Assembly (NCBI RefSeq): GCF_000980885.2
Contig: NZ_LBDA02000080.1
Coordinates: 1 to 64,000, forward strand
DNA from: Streptomyces malaysiense
Lineage (GTDB): Bacteria > Actinomycetota > Actinomycetes > Streptomycetales > Streptomycetaceae
DNA: 64,000 bases
Reading direction: 5' to 3'
Part shown: one piece after another, positions 31,684 through 41,026 of the stretch
How positions within the stretch are numbered: the stretch's first letter is position 1
Layout of the letters: each line of letters starts with the position of its first letter
Program-made: the position numbers and the translations under genes
The notes under the pieces: model-generated
Told to the model about the DNA's origin: nothing
The model's database searches: none
Seen by the model: the letters and a program-made list of their open reading frames with translations, nothing else

Positions 31684-32712
31684 ATGGCAACCCGTGCCGT
31701 CGCCCGTCGTAAGTCCGCCTATGGGGGCACCTCCCAGGCCGTCGGCTCCGGGGGAGGGACGGCCGACTCGACAAGCGGCGTTCGCGCTCGCGGCGGCGAG
31801 ATCGCGGACCGCGACCTGGTCGGCATGTATCTCGACGAGATAGCGCGCACACCGCTGCTCGACGCCGCCAAGGAGGTCGAGCTGTCCCAGACCATCGAGG
31901 CGGGTGTGTTCGCGCGACAGGTCCTCGACGGGTTCGAGGACACCACCTCGGACGCCACCCTTGAGGAGCTGGAGTCCCTGGTCGCCGCGGGCGAGCGGGC
32001 CAAGGACGTGTTCATCCGCTCCAACCTCCGCCTCGTCGTCGCGGTCGCCCGGCGCTACCCGCGCAGCGGTCTGCCCCTGCTCGACCTGATCCAGGAGGGC
32101 AACGCGGGCCTGGTGCGCGCCGTCGAGAAGTTCGACTACCGCAAGGGCTTCAAGTTCTCCACGTACGCCACCTGGTGGATCCGCCAGGCCATCACCCGCT
32201 CCATCGCCGACCAGTCGCGGACCATCCGGCTCCCCGTCCACCTGGTGGAGGAGCTGGGCCGCATCCGCCGGGTGCAGCGCGAGTTCAACCGGGAGCACGG
32301 CCGTGAGCCGGAGCCCACGGAGATCGCGGCGGAGCTGGGCTCCACGCCCGAGCGTGTCACCGACGTCCTCGACTGGGCCCGCGACCCGGTCTCGCTGAAC
32401 ATGTCGGTGGACGACCAGGGCGAGACCCAGTTCGGCGACCTGCTGGAGGACACCTCGGCGGTCAGCCCCGAGCAGTCCGTGATGACCCTGCTGCGCAGCG
32501 AGGAACTGGACGACCTGATCGGCCGCCTGGACCAGCGCACGGCCTCCATCATCAAGATGCGGTACGGCATCGAGGACGGCCGCGAGCGTACCCTGACCGA
32601 GGTCGGCAAGGAGCACGGTCTGACCCGCGAGCGCATCCGGCAGATCGAGAAGCACGCCCTGCTGGAGCTGAAGAAGCTGGCGCGGGACACCGGGTTCGAC
32701 GCGGCGGCGTAG
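31684..32712 (+). CDS. hrdD: Group 2 RNA polymerase sigma factor HrdD
   Basis: 342 residues. Region 1.2 DRDLVGMYLDEIARTPLL, region 2 (IRSNLRLVVAVARRYPRSGLPLLDLIQEGNAGLVRAVEKFDYRKGFKFSTYATWWIRQAITR), region 3, and region 4 ending LTRERIRQIEKHALLELKKLA are all present. There is no long acidic 1.1 region, so it is not the principal HrdB. The sequence MATRAVARR and overall match fit HrdD. ATG 31684 has GGGAG upstream. Three copies of a 17-base AGCGGAAGCCGGGGAAC-like unit overlap and follow the stop. Confidence 0.93.
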   Translation: MATRAVARRKSAYGGTSQAVGSGGGTADSTSGVRARGGEIADRDLVGMYLDEIARTPLLDAAKEVELSQTIEAGVFARQVLDGFEDTTSDATLEELESLVAAGERAKDVFIRSNLRLVVAVARRYPRSGLPLLDLIQEGNAGLVRAVEKFDYRKGFKFSTYATWWIRQAITRSIADQSRTIRLPVHLVEELGRIRRVQREFNREHGREPEPTEIAAELGSTPERVTDVLDWARDPVSLNMSVDDQGETQFGDLLEDTSAVSPEQSVMTLLRSEELDDLIGRLDQRTASIIKMRYGIEDGRERTLTEVGKEHGLTRERIRQIEKHALLELKKLARDTGFDAAA

Positions 32713-33590
32713 CGGAAGCCGGGGAACAGCGGAAGCCGGGGAACAGCGGGAGGCCGGGGCTGCGGGCCGGCGGCGCACAGGGGGCGGGGGGACGCGTACG
32801 CCGGGTCGCGAAAGACGGCGCAAACACGGCGCTCCCGGGCCGCTTCAACCGCCGGGACCGGGGGAACAACCCTTCCGGGCCCGTCGGCGGGCCCCTGTGA
32901 ACGCCGCACTCCCCACACCGAGTCACCCGCGGACCAGCCGAACCAGCTCGTCACACCGACACATCGATCCGCACCCGGCCGACCCCACGCACCATCGGCC
33001 GACCCCACGCGAGCCACGTCCCCGCGCACATCCCCCCCGGCGCCGGGACTTCCCAGAGCCGGGCTTCGGCGCCCACCCCCCCCGGGCGCCGGAGCCCGGT
33101 TCTCTGCGCCGCGACGCCCACCGGTTCGCAACGGCATTTCCCCGCCAGGCGGCGGGAGCGCGCCGAGGGATGCCCTCGGCGGCCGAAGGTGTTGCCCGAC
33201 CGGTGCGGAGGTTCCTGCCGCCAATGGCCCGGCGGTGGAAGGATGGTGGCCGAGTGGTCCTCAAGAGCCCCGGCGGACAGAGGAGTTCGGGTCGCGCCGA
33301 GAAGCGGGGAAGGGGGAGGCGGGAGCAAGGGGACCCGGGGGCCGGGGATCCGCGAGGCGGGGATCCGGACCGGGGTGCGCGGGTCACATGCGGGCGCCGC
33401 CGTGCGGATCGTCGTCGCCGGCCCGTACGAGCCCTACGCGCGGTCTCCCCTCTGCGGGAGCGGCCCGGTCGTGTGACGCTGGGAGCGGCGTGACGGCGGC
33501 GGAGACGGCAAGGGGCGGCCCACCCCGTACCTGAACCCCGGGGTGAACCGCCGGATGGCAGATTCTGCCACACGGGCATAGCCTGCCGAG
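32713..33590. other. 878-base stretch without a supported gene
   Basis: Begins in the tandem 17-base repeat after hrdD. Several frames are open only because of high GC and encode Arg/Pro/Gly-rich low-complexity sequence. No RNA gene or regulatory element was recognised. Region 33541-33590 presumably carries the promoter of the TetR gene. Confidence 0.5.
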
Positions 33591-34643
33591 ATGAGCACCA
33601 CCCCCGGTCCTACCCCCGGCTCCGCCTCCGGCGCCACCCCGCGGTCACCGTCCGGCGCCGTGCCGGCCCCCTCCCTCACCGAGCGCCGCAAGGTCGAGAC
33701 CCGGATGGAGATCGCCCGCGCCGCGGCGGCCCTGTTCGTCCGCCAGGGACTGCGGGCCACCCGCGCCGAGGACATCGCCCAGCGGGCGGGCGTCGCACCG
33801 CGCACCTTCTATCGCTACTTCGCCACCAAGGAGGAGGCGGTCGCGCCGCTCTACGCCGCCGGCGCCCAGCGCTGGGCCGAGGCCGTCCGTACCGCCCCGG
33901 CCCGCCTCACCGTCCCGCAGGCCCTGGAGCACGCCGTCGAGCACACCCTCACCCCGGGCGCGGGGGTCTCGGCGGCCTCCTGGGAATGGGTCCGCACCCT
34001 GATCCGCCTGACCGACACCAGCCCCGCCCTGCGCAAGGTCTGGGCCGAGGTGGGCCAGACGTCGGAGGAGGCGCTGGCGGAGATCCTGGCGAGGCGGCTG
34101 GCGACGCCCGGATGGGGGGTGCCGTGCGCGGAGGGTGCGGATGCGGCCGGGGAGGAGACAGCCGTGGGGAAGCCGTTCGCGGGCGATCCGTTCGCGGGCG
34201 ATCCGTTCGCGGGGGAGCTGTTCGTGGGGGATCCGTACGCGAGCGGGTCGTCCGGGGGAGGGCCGTCCGCCGGAGTGCCGGGGGCGCCTGGAACGGTCGG
34301 TGCCGGGGGACCGGGAGCTGTCGGCGATCCGCTCGCCGGGCTGCCGGGAGCCACCCCCGATCCGCTCGCCGCGCCCGTCGACGCGGAGCCGCCCCTCGAC
34401 GCGGGGCCGCGCCCCGGCACGGAGCCGGTTCCCGGCACGGAGCCGGCCGAGCCTCCGCTCCCCGTCCCCGTGATCACCCCCGACCTGCGCTTCGCCGCCG
34501 CCGTCGCCGGGAGCGCCGTACGCGTCGCCGTGCAGTCCTGGGCCGCCACCGCCTCCCCGCCCACCGGCCCGGACGGACCCGCGGCGCTGGCCCTGCGCAA
34601 CCTCAAGGCCCTGGGCGGCTTCGACTGGGACGGCGCGTACTAG
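33591..34643 (+). CDS. TetR family regulator with long disordered insert
   Basis: 350 residues, long for the family. The N-terminal HTH (MEIARAAAALFVRQGLRATRAEDIAQRAGVAPRTFYRYFATKEEAV) and first ligand-domain helices are normal to about residue 170. A Gly/Pro/Asp-rich insert of about 120 residues follows, beginning with five-residue repeats PFAGD, before a final helical part (DLRFAAAVAGSAVRVAVQSWAA). Position after hrdD matches S. coelicolor SCO3201, a TetR regulator reported to affect development when overexpressed. The 3' end overlaps the convergent WYL gene by four bases. Confidence 0.88.
   Translation: MSTTPGPTPGSASGATPRSPSGAVPAPSLTERRKVETRMEIARAAAALFVRQGLRATRAEDIAQRAGVAPRTFYRYFATKEEAVAPLYAAGAQRWAEAVRTAPARLTVPQALEHAVEHTLTPGAGVSAASWEWVRTLIRLTDTSPALRKVWAEVGQTSEEALAEILARRLATPGWGVPCAEGADAAGEETAVGKPFAGDPFAGDPFAGELFVGDPYASGSSGGGPSAGVPGAPGTVGAGGPGAVGDPLAGLPGATPDPLAAPVDAEPPLDAGPRPGTEPVPGTEPAEPPLPVPVITPDLRFAAAVAGSAVRVAVQSWAATASPPTGPDGPAALALRNLKALGGFDWDGAY
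34173..34232 (+). repeat. 15-bp tandem repeat inside the TetR gene
   Basis: Four successive 15-base units based on CCGTTCGCGGGCGAT, the first two identical, encode PFAGD-PFAGD-PFAGE-LFVGD. It forms the start of the disordered insert in the regulator. Confidence 0.85.
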
Positions 34644-35626
34644 GGGTTTCCCGGGAGGTCCCGGACACCCCCGGCCCGGCTCAGCCGTCTCCCCAACTCC
34701 CTTACATGCGAGAGAAGTTCGTCCGGTCGTCGCACGGTGAACTCGTACCCCGTCAGCGTCAGCCGGACGGTCAGCCAATCCACCGGATCGCCGGTGCTGC
34801 CCGCCAGGACGCAGCCGCCCTCGCCGTCGTCCGTGAGCGTCCCGAGCGCCGCCGGGAGCCGCTCGGCGACCTCCGCCGCCGACGCGGCGAACCGCACCTC
34901 GAACGGGTACGCCTCCTGCCACTGCTCGATCGACTGCCGCAGGTACTCCGCCGCGCCGCCCGCCGGCAACTCCCGCTGCTCGAACCGGACCCCGGTGGCG
35001 AACGGCTCGCTCACCCGGTCCACCCGGAACGTGCGCCAGTCCGCGCGGTCGAGGTCGTACGCGACCAGGTACCAGCGCCGCCCCGTCGACACCAGCCGGT
35101 GCGGCTCGGTCAGCCGGCGGGACGTGCCGCCCTCCTTGTCGCGATAGGCGAACCGCAGCCGCTCTCGCCCCGCCACGGTCGACGCCAGCAGGGTCAGCGT
35201 CCTTGCCGGGATGCTCGCGCCGTCCCCCGCGGTCAGCGGGGTGGTCGCGGCCTGGAGGGTGGACACCCGGTGCCGCAGCCGGGCCGGCAGGACCTGTTCC
35301 AGCTTGGCGAGGGCCCGCACCGACGCCTCGTCCACGCCCGCCACCGCGTGCCCGGCGCCGGCCCGCAGCCCGACCGCGATGGCGACGGCCTCCTCGTCGT
35401 CCAGTACCAGCGGCGGCATCGCCGTGCCCGCGACCAGCCGGTACCCGCCGTCCGCGCCCTTCGTCGCCTCCACCGGATAGCCCAGCTCGCGCAGCCGGTC
35501 GATGTCCCGCCGGACGGTACGACGGGACACCTCGAGCCGCTCGGCCAGCTCGCCGCCGGGCCACTCGCGGGGCGTCTGGAGAAGGGAGAGCAGCCGGAGC
35601 AGCCGTGCCGGTGTGGCGGTCGTCAT
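34640..35626 (-). CDS. WYL-domain (YafY-type) transcriptional regulator
   Basis: 328 residues. An N-terminal DeoR-like HTH (LAERLEVSRRTVRRDIDRLRELGYPVEATKGADGGYRL) is followed by the WYL ligand-binding domain (RLVSTGRRWYLVAYDLDRADWRTFRVDRV) and a C-terminal WCX extension. A perfect inverted repeat 19 bases upstream of its start is a likely autoregulatory operator. No obvious target gene is attached. Confidence 0.9.
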   Translation of the reverse strand: MTTATPARLLRLLSLLQTPREWPGGELAERLEVSRRTVRRDIDRLRELGYPVEATKGADGGYRLVAGTAMPPLVLDDEEAVAIAVGLRAGAGHAVAGVDEASVRALAKLEQVLPARLRHRVSTLQAATTPLTAGDGASIPARTLTLLASTVAGRERLRFAYRDKEGGTSRRLTEPHRLVSTGRRWYLVAYDLDRADWRTFRVDRVSEPFATGVRFEQRELPAGGAAEYLRQSIEQWQEAYPFEVRFAASAAEVAERLPAALGTLTDDGEGGCVLAGSTGDPVDWLTVRLTLTGYEFTVRRPDELLSHVRELGRRLSRAGGVRDLPGNP

Positions 35627-35644
35627 GCGCCCGAGGATGCCCTA

Positions 35645-35671
35645 CCAGTAGGCCAGTACCTGGCCTACTGG
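35645..35671. promoter_or_regulatory. Perfect 12-bp inverted repeat upstream of the WYL regulator
   Basis: CCAGTAGGCCAG and CTGGCCTACTGG separated by TAC. It sits 19 bases before ATG 35626 with no T-run, so an operator is more likely than a terminator. It may also serve the small membrane-protein gene at 35804. Confidence 0.75.
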
Positions 35672-35803
35672 CGAGGGGCGTTCACCGCACGGCCGCCGAT
35701 CGTCCCTTTGGTCCGGTTGATTCGGTGTGTGTTGTTCACGGCACCTGCGAGATACGTCACGGTCCGGGGCCGAAGTGCCCCGCCGTGGTGTGTACTGGTG
35801 GGT

Positions 35804-36052
35804 ATGCCCGAGCATCTGTCGACTCTCCAGCTGGTCGCCGCGGTCTTCCTCACCCTGGCCGGAGTGGTCTGGGCGATCGGCGTGCTGCGTCTGCTGCGCC
35901 GGTTCCGCGCACAGGCGCTTCGCGAACTCGCGGCCGCCCGCCTGCCGTTCCTCCCGGCCCAGCGGACCGGCCCGCTGCGGGAGTCGGTGGAGCTGACCCC
36001 GGCCGAACAGGACGCCTTCGCCGGGCTGATACGACAGCTCGGCCACCGCTGA
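35804..36052 (+). CDS. Small single-pass membrane protein
   Basis: 82 residues. One membrane helix (LQLVAAVFLTLAGVVWAIGVLRLL) is followed by a basic stretch and a hydrophilic C-terminus (ESVELTPAEQDAFAGLIRQLGHR). ATG 35804 has only a weak ribosome site; GTG 35798 would add two residues. Function unknown. Confidence 0.7.
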   Translation: MPEHLSTLQLVAAVFLTLAGVVWAIGVLRLLRRFRAQALRELAAARLPFLPAQRTGPLRESVELTPAEQDAFAGLIRQLGHR

Positions 36053-36125
36053 CCGGCCCGGCCGCCGGGCCGCCCGCGCCCCGCCGCCCGCCGGACGATC
36101 CGTCGTCGGTCCGTCGGTCCGTCGG

Positions 36126-36872
36126 TCAGCCCTGTCGGGCCGCCCGCCGCTCCATCGCGGAGCGGGCCGCGTCCTCCGACATGTACACCTCGCACATATG
36201 GCGGCCGTCCGGCGTCGCCGTGTGCTCGACCTCCCACAGGGAGACCTCGCTGTCGTCCGGCAGCAGGAACGCGTGCTCGTACAGCACATAACTCAGCCCT
36301 GAGCGGCCCGCCCGGCCCGGACGGCCGAAGGCCTGGGTGATCTCGTGCGCCCTCGCCGTGGCCAGCAGGGCCGCCGTGTGCACGTCGGGGCGGTCCGGGT
36401 TCTCCGCGCGGCGCAGCAGCCGGCGGGCGTGATCGGCGGAGTCGCCGCAGGCGAACACGTGCCGGGGAGCGGGGAGAGCCCACAGCCAGGCCGGCGCGGG
36501 CAGATCCAGTTCGGGCGCGTCCGCGGGTAATCCGAGCCGCGAGGTGGCCGTCCGGAGCTCCTCCTCGTCGGTGTACACCTCGTGATCCGGGGCGCCGCCC
36601 GGGGTGGCGTTGTGCGCCAGCTCCCACAGCGTGACCGCCGAGCCGTCGGCGAGCAGCCAGGTGTGCCGGTACGTCTCCCGGTGCAGCCCGGCGCTGTGGT
36701 GCGCGGAGTACAGCGAACTGTCGTACGCCAGCGCGCAGTCGAGGCGCCGGATCACCTCGTCGGGCAGCTCGAAGGAGTTCAGGGCACGGCCGAGGAGCCG
36801 CGCGAGGTGCTCCTCGGGCGACTCGGGCGACTCGGCTGGTTCGGGCGCTGCCGTCTCGTACGGAACGCTCAA
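36126..36872 (-). CDS. DUF6227 family protein with internal duplication
   Basis: 248 residues; TTG 36872 with GGGAGA upstream gives MSVPYETA. Two related blocks occur: YRHTWLLADGSAVTLWELAH...EVYTDEEELRTA and YEHAFLLPDDSEVSLWEVEH...EVYMSEDAARSA, showing an ancient duplication. No catalytic motif is evident; the family has no assigned function. Confidence 0.82.
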   Translation of the reverse strand: MSVPYETAAPEPAESPESPEEHLARLLGRALNSFELPDEVIRRLDCALAYDSSLYSAHHSAGLHRETYRHTWLLADGSAVTLWELAHNATPGGAPDHEVYTDEEELRTATSRLGLPADAPELDLPAPAWLWALPAPRHVFACGDSADHARRLLRRAENPDRPDVHTAALLATARAHEITQAFGRPGRAGRSGLSYVLYEHAFLLPDDSEVSLWEVEHTATPDGRHMCEVYMSEDAARSAMERRAARQG

Positions 36873-36977
36873 GGCATCTCCCGGCGTTGCTGCATGTCAC
36901 CTTGTGGGTGCATACCGTAGCCCCTCGATCGGACGTCATGTCCGGGAATGGGGAAAACGAACACCGGAAAAACGTGC

Positions 36978-37006
36978 GGGCCGCGCGAGAAGTTCCCGCG
37001 CGGCCC
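36978..37006 (-). terminator. Terminator after the L,D-transpeptidase gene
   Basis: 10-bp stem GGGCCGCGCG/CGCGCGGCCC with a nine-base loop. On the minus strand it follows the transpeptidase stop by about 25 bases and is followed by a T-run (GCACGTTTTT). Confidence 0.85.
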
Positions 37007-37029
37007 CAAACCCCGTCAAAACCCGTCGG

Positions 37030-38244
37030 TCAGACGGCGCTTCCGGCGGTCCAGTCGCTCCAGGACATGTTCCAGCCGTTGAGGCCGTTGGCCGGGCCCA
37101 CGGTGGAGTCGGGGGAGTTCTTCACGATCACCACGTCGCCGACGAGCGAGTTGTCGAAGAACCACTTCGCGGAGGTGTCGCCCTGCGCGCCCTGCACATC
37201 GGCGAGGCCGACGCAGCCGTGGCTGGTGCCCTGCCGGCCGAACGGCGGGTTGCTCTTCTTGTACCAGTAGTTGCCGTGGATGAAGGTGCCCGAGGACGTC
37301 AGACGCATCGCGTGCGGCACGTCCGGGATGTCGTACTCCCCGCCGAAGCCGACCGTCGAGCCGTTCATCCGGGTCTGGGTGAACTTCTCGGAGATCACCA
37401 TCTGCCCGTTGTACGTGGTGTGCTCCGGGCTGCCCGCGGAGATCGGCACCGACTTGAGCGTCCGGCCGTCGCGCACCACGGTCATCGTCTGCGTGTTGAC
37501 GTCGACCGTGGAGACCTGCGAGCGCCCGACGGTGAAGGAGACGCTCTTCTTCTGCACGCCGTAGAGGCCCTGGGCGCCCTGCACATGGTCCAGGTCGATC
37601 TTCATCGTGACCTTGGAGCCGGCCTTCCAGTACTCCTTCGGCCGGAAGTCCAGGCGCCGGTCGCCGAACCAGTGCCCGACCACCTGCTGGCCGCTGCTGG
37701 AGTTGACCGTGATGTGCGACTGCACGGCCTTCTTGTCGCTGATCGACTTGTTGAAGGTGAACGACACCGGCATGCCCACACCGACCGTGGTGCCGTCGTC
37801 CGGCGTGTAGGTGCCGATGAAGCTGTTCGCCGAACCGACGGTGCTGAAGATGGCGTTGGCGGCCGCCGGGCGCCCCTCGGCGTCCTTCGCCTGCGCGGCT
37901 ATCTGGTACTTCGTGCCCAGAGCCAGCCGCTGCTTCGGCTTCCAGCTGTGGCCGTCCGCCGATATCGCCCCCGGCACGGACTGCCCCGACCCCGACACGG
38001 TCATCTTCACGTCGGTCAGCGTGCCGTCGCTGACCTTCACCCCGGTCGCGTTGACGGACGCGTCCGTCGCGCCGTCCTTCGCCGAGATCGCTATCTTCGC
38101 CGTCGAGGTCTTCGGGGTGTCCCCGCCGCCGCCCTTGTTCGAGGCGTCGGCGTCACCGCCGCAGGCGGTCAGGGTGAGGGCGCCGACCATCAGGGCGGCA
38201 CAGGCCCCCAGTGCGCGCCGCGCTGCAATGTCCGGCGTTCTCAC
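37030..38244 (-). CDS. L,D-transpeptidase lipoprotein with Ig-like domains
   Basis: 404 residues; GTG 38244 has GGAG seven bases upstream. Signal peptide and lipobox LTACGG anchor it outside the membrane. Two Ig-like domains (about 45-260) precede a YkuD catalytic domain with HGNYW and the active-site TSHGCVGL. It forms 3-3 peptidoglycan crosslinks. It corresponds in position to the lipoprotein SCO3194 of S. coelicolor. Confidence 0.93.
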   Translation of the reverse strand: MRTPDIAARRALGACAALMVGALTLTACGGDADASNKGGGGDTPKTSTAKIAISAKDGATDASVNATGVKVSDGTLTDVKMTVSGSGQSVPGAISADGHSWKPKQRLALGTKYQIAAQAKDAEGRPAAANAIFSTVGSANSFIGTYTPDDGTTVGVGMPVSFTFNKSISDKKAVQSHITVNSSSGQQVVGHWFGDRRLDFRPKEYWKAGSKVTMKIDLDHVQGAQGLYGVQKKSVSFTVGRSQVSTVDVNTQTMTVVRDGRTLKSVPISAGSPEHTTYNGQMVISEKFTQTRMNGSTVGFGGEYDIPDVPHAMRLTSSGTFIHGNYWYKKSNPPFGRQGTSHGCVGLADVQGAQGDTSAKWFFDNSLVGDVVIVKNSPDSTVGPANGLNGWNMSWSDWTAGSAV

Positions 38245-38395
38245 GGGCTGCTCCAGTTTCGTGTGGTGTGCGTGGTCCGTTCCCATGCGCCGAGAAAGAG
38301 TGCGCAAACAGTCCCTGAGGTTCCCCCCAAGACCTCGTAAGGCCACGACGTGACAGAACCGCGACAATCCCCGTCCGGCGGTGACGCGCTTCCCC

Positions 38396-39421
38396 CTACG
38401 AGCGCCCGTACAACTCCCCGTACGACGGCCATGCTCCGCCCGGCCCGTCGACCGGATCGGCCGCGCGTACCGCCCGGACGATCGCCCGGGTCACCAGGTC
38501 CGCGCCCGCGGCGAGCAGTTCGTTGAGGGCGAGCGGATGGGCGGCGAGGGGGCGGGTGCCGGTGGCCAGGGTGAAGACCGTGTCGCCGTCGTGCAGCAGG
38601 TGGACCGGGCGGACGGCGCGGGCGATGCCGTCGTGCGCGGTGCCGGCCAGCTTCTGGGCCTGGGCCTTGGTCAGGCCGGCGTCGGTCGCGACCACCGCGA
38701 GCGTCGTGTTCAGCGGCGGCGGGGTACGGCCCGCGCCGGACTCCTCCAGCCGCCGCAGCGCTGCCTCGTGCACCTTCTTCTCCGGGTACGCGACCCGGCC
38801 GTCGTACAACTCCCCGTACAGCACACCCGTCTCCGGATCCATCACCGAACCCGCCGCGTTCGCGACCACCAGGGCGGCGACCGTGATCCCCGAGTCGAGG
38901 ACCGTGCTCGCCGTGCCGATGCCGCCCTTGAGCCGGCCGGTCGCCGCACCCGTGCCGGCTCCCACGCAGCCCTGCGGCACCGGGGCGCCCGAAGCGGTCG
39001 CGGCCGCCGCCTCCACCGCCGCGCGGCCCGTCGAGGCATCCGGACGGGCCCGGAAGTCACCGCCGCGCCCCAGATCGAAGACGCAGGCCGCGGGCACCAC
39101 CGGTACGACATGCGCCGGATCGGGTCCGACCCGCACACCCCGCCCGTTCTCCTCCAGCCAGGCCATCACCCCGGACGCCGCGTCGAGTCCGTAGGCGCTG
39201 CCCCCGGTGAGCACGATCGCGTCGACCCGCTGGACCACGTTGCGCGGATCGAGCGCGTCGGTCTCCTTGGTGCCGGGCCCGCCCCCGCGTACATCCACGG
39301 CGGCCACGGCCCCGCCCTCCGGTGCCAGTACGACGGTGGTCCCGGTGAGCCTGCCGTCCCCGGTCCGGGTGGCGTGCCCGACCCGCACCCCGGCGACATC
39401 TGTCAGCGCGTCAACTGTCAT
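38396..39421 (-). CDS. P1 family (DmpA/S58) aminopeptidase-like protein
   Basis: 341 residues. The N-terminal DVAGVRVGHAT and GVDVRGGGPGTKETD-like blocks, IVLTGGSAYGLDAASGVM and the internal LNTTLAVVATDA, whose Thr is the expected self-processing nucleophile, define the family. Members cleave N-terminal D- or beta-aminoacyl groups after autoproteolysis into two chains. No signal peptide; cytoplasmic. Confidence 0.88.
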   Translation of the reverse strand: MTVDALTDVAGVRVGHATRTGDGRLTGTTVVLAPEGGAVAAVDVRGGGPGTKETDALDPRNVVQRVDAIVLTGGSAYGLDAASGVMAWLEENGRGVRVGPDPAHVVPVVPAACVFDLGRGGDFRARPDASTGRAAVEAAAATASGAPVPQGCVGAGTGAATGRLKGGIGTASTVLDSGITVAALVVANAAGSVMDPETGVLYGELYDGRVAYPEKKVHEAALRRLEESGAGRTPPPLNTTLAVVATDAGLTKAQAQKLAGTAHDGIARAVRPVHLLHDGDTVFTLATGTRPLAAHPLALNELLAAGADLVTRAIVRAVRAADPVDGPGGAWPSYGELYGRS

Positions 39422-39461
39422 GGCCGCCAGTCTGCCCGAGCCCCGCCCGCCGCCGAAGGGC

Positions 39462-40712
39462 TCAGCCGGCCGCTGGTCCGGCGTCCGCCGTGCGCTCCCT
39501 CCGGGTCGTGCGGGCCGTCAGGGTCACCCCGGTGGCCACCGCCGCCGCGCAGACCAGGCCCGCCGCGAGCACCGACCAGCCGCCCAGGAAGGTGCAGCAG
39601 AGCACCAGCAGGGCGGTGACCGGCAGCACCAGCTGCTGGGCGGCGCCGACCTTGAAGTGCCGTGCGTGCAGGGCCCAGACGGTCAGCAGGTACAGCGCCG
39701 TCGGCAGGGTCACCGCGGCCGACGCGGCCGTCGCGGAGATGTGCGCCGTGCCGACCGCCTCCTCCACGGCCACCTCCAGGCCCGCGCCGATCGCCGCCGC
39801 CGAGGAGAAGATCAGATAGTGGCCGTACCCCCACAGGAACGCCCGCCCGCCGGAGCGCAGATGGCCGTGGATGGGCACCACGAAGTAGATCCACCAGGCG
39901 GAGAACACGATCAGCAGCCCGCCCGCCGCGATCGGCAGCAGCTCGCCCAGGGCCGAGTGCTCGTCCACGGCCGACTTCACGGCGACGGTGGCGGAGGCGA
40001 TGGTCTCGCCGAGCACGATGATCGTGAACAGTCCGTACCGCTCGGCGATGTGGTGCGGGTGCCACGAGGTCTGGTGGTCCCGCTCGGCGAGCAGCGGCAC
40101 GCACATCTCCGCGACGGCCATCACCAGGAACACCCAGGGCCGCGCCGGCTGCGGCAGCACCACCAGGCCGGCCCAGCCGACCTGGCACAGCAGCACCCCG
40201 CCCGCGTAGCGCAGCGCGGCTCTGCGTTCGGTGCCCTCGGCCGTGCGCGCGGCTCTCAGCCACTGGGTGGCCATCGCGAGCCGCATGATCACGTAGCCGA
40301 GCCAGACCGTCATGTAGTCGTGCTGCTCGAAGGCCCGGGAGACACCGGCGGCCAGCACCAGGACGCCGGCGATCTGCACCAGGGTGACGACCCGGTAGAG
40401 CACGTCGTCGTTGTCGTACGCCGAGGCGAACCAGGAGAAGTTCATCCAGGCCCACCAGATGGCGAAGAACACCATCGCGTAGTTGAGGACACCGGTGCCG
40501 GGGTGGCCCGCGGAGACGGCGTGCACCAGTTGCACGCCCGCCTGCGAGACCGCCACGACGAAGGACAGGTCGAAGAGGAGCTCCAGCGGGGAGGAGACCC
40601 GGTGGGCCTCGTCGCGCCCGCGCGCGGTGAGCCTTCGCACGGGGCCGGAGGGGTGGGATGCGGGGTGGGATGCGCCCGGGGCTGCGGGCGCCGGGGTGGA
40701 ACTCGGCGTCAT
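39462..40712 (-). CDS. Low-temperature-requirement A (LtrA) family membrane protein
   Basis: 416 residues with about 12 hydrophobic segments. EAHRVSSPLELLFDLSFVVAV and HHIAERYGLFTIIVLGETI are the conserved LtrA blocks. Transport or enzymatic role in the membrane is not established for the family. It lies 40 bases upstream of the P1 peptidase on the same strand. Confidence 0.88.
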   Translation of the reverse strand: MTPSSTPAPAAPGASHPASHPSGPVRRLTARGRDEAHRVSSPLELLFDLSFVVAVSQAGVQLVHAVSAGHPGTGVLNYAMVFFAIWWAWMNFSWFASAYDNDDVLYRVVTLVQIAGVLVLAAGVSRAFEQHDYMTVWLGYVIMRLAMATQWLRAARTAEGTERRAALRYAGGVLLCQVGWAGLVVLPQPARPWVFLVMAVAEMCVPLLAERDHQTSWHPHHIAERYGLFTIIVLGETIASATVAVKSAVDEHSALGELLPIAAGGLLIVFSAWWIYFVVPIHGHLRSGGRAFLWGYGHYLIFSSAAAIGAGLEVAVEEAVGTAHISATAASAAVTLPTALYLLTVWALHARHFKVGAAQQLVLPVTALLVLCCTFLGGWSVLAAGLVCAAAVATGVTLTARTTRRERTADAGPAAG

Positions 40713-40806
40713 GCCTCTCAGCACAGCAGAAAACCGGGCCGGGGGCTTGCGCGGGCGCTCACCGGCGGCCGACGGCCTACCGGGAGGGGGGCCGTACCCT
40801 GGACGC

Positions 40807-40983
40807 ATGAGTGATGCCCCCGCACCCGGACCGCGTGCCCCGAAGCCCGCGCTGGTCTTCGACGATCCGCTGGACCAGCAGTCCTCGGACGACACCGACC
40901 GCGGCTGGGGCGAGCGGCCGGCCGGCGACAGCGCCGCCGACCTCAAGCGCTTCCTCGACGAGAAGCCGCCCCACCACATCTGA
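40807..40983 (+). CDS. Small acidic hypothetical protein
   Basis: 58 residues, hydrophilic and probably mostly disordered (PALVFDDPLDQQSSDDTDRGWGERP), ending DLKRFLDEKPPHHI. Divergent from LtrA and convergent with mscL. Coding is supported by its position and composition; no domain is recognised. Confidence 0.6.
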   Translation: MSDAPAPGPRAPKPALVFDDPLDQQSSDDTDRGWGERPAGDSAADLKRFLDEKPPHHI

Positions 40984-41026
40984 ACCGCCGGCGGCTCTCT
41001 CCCGGACCCGGCCGGGGTCGCGGGCC

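Noticed and set aside
32923-33579. 218-residue minus-strand frame in the hrdD-TetR gap
   Set aside because: Almost entirely Arg/Gly/Pro/Ser; no hydrophobic core and no homology signal.
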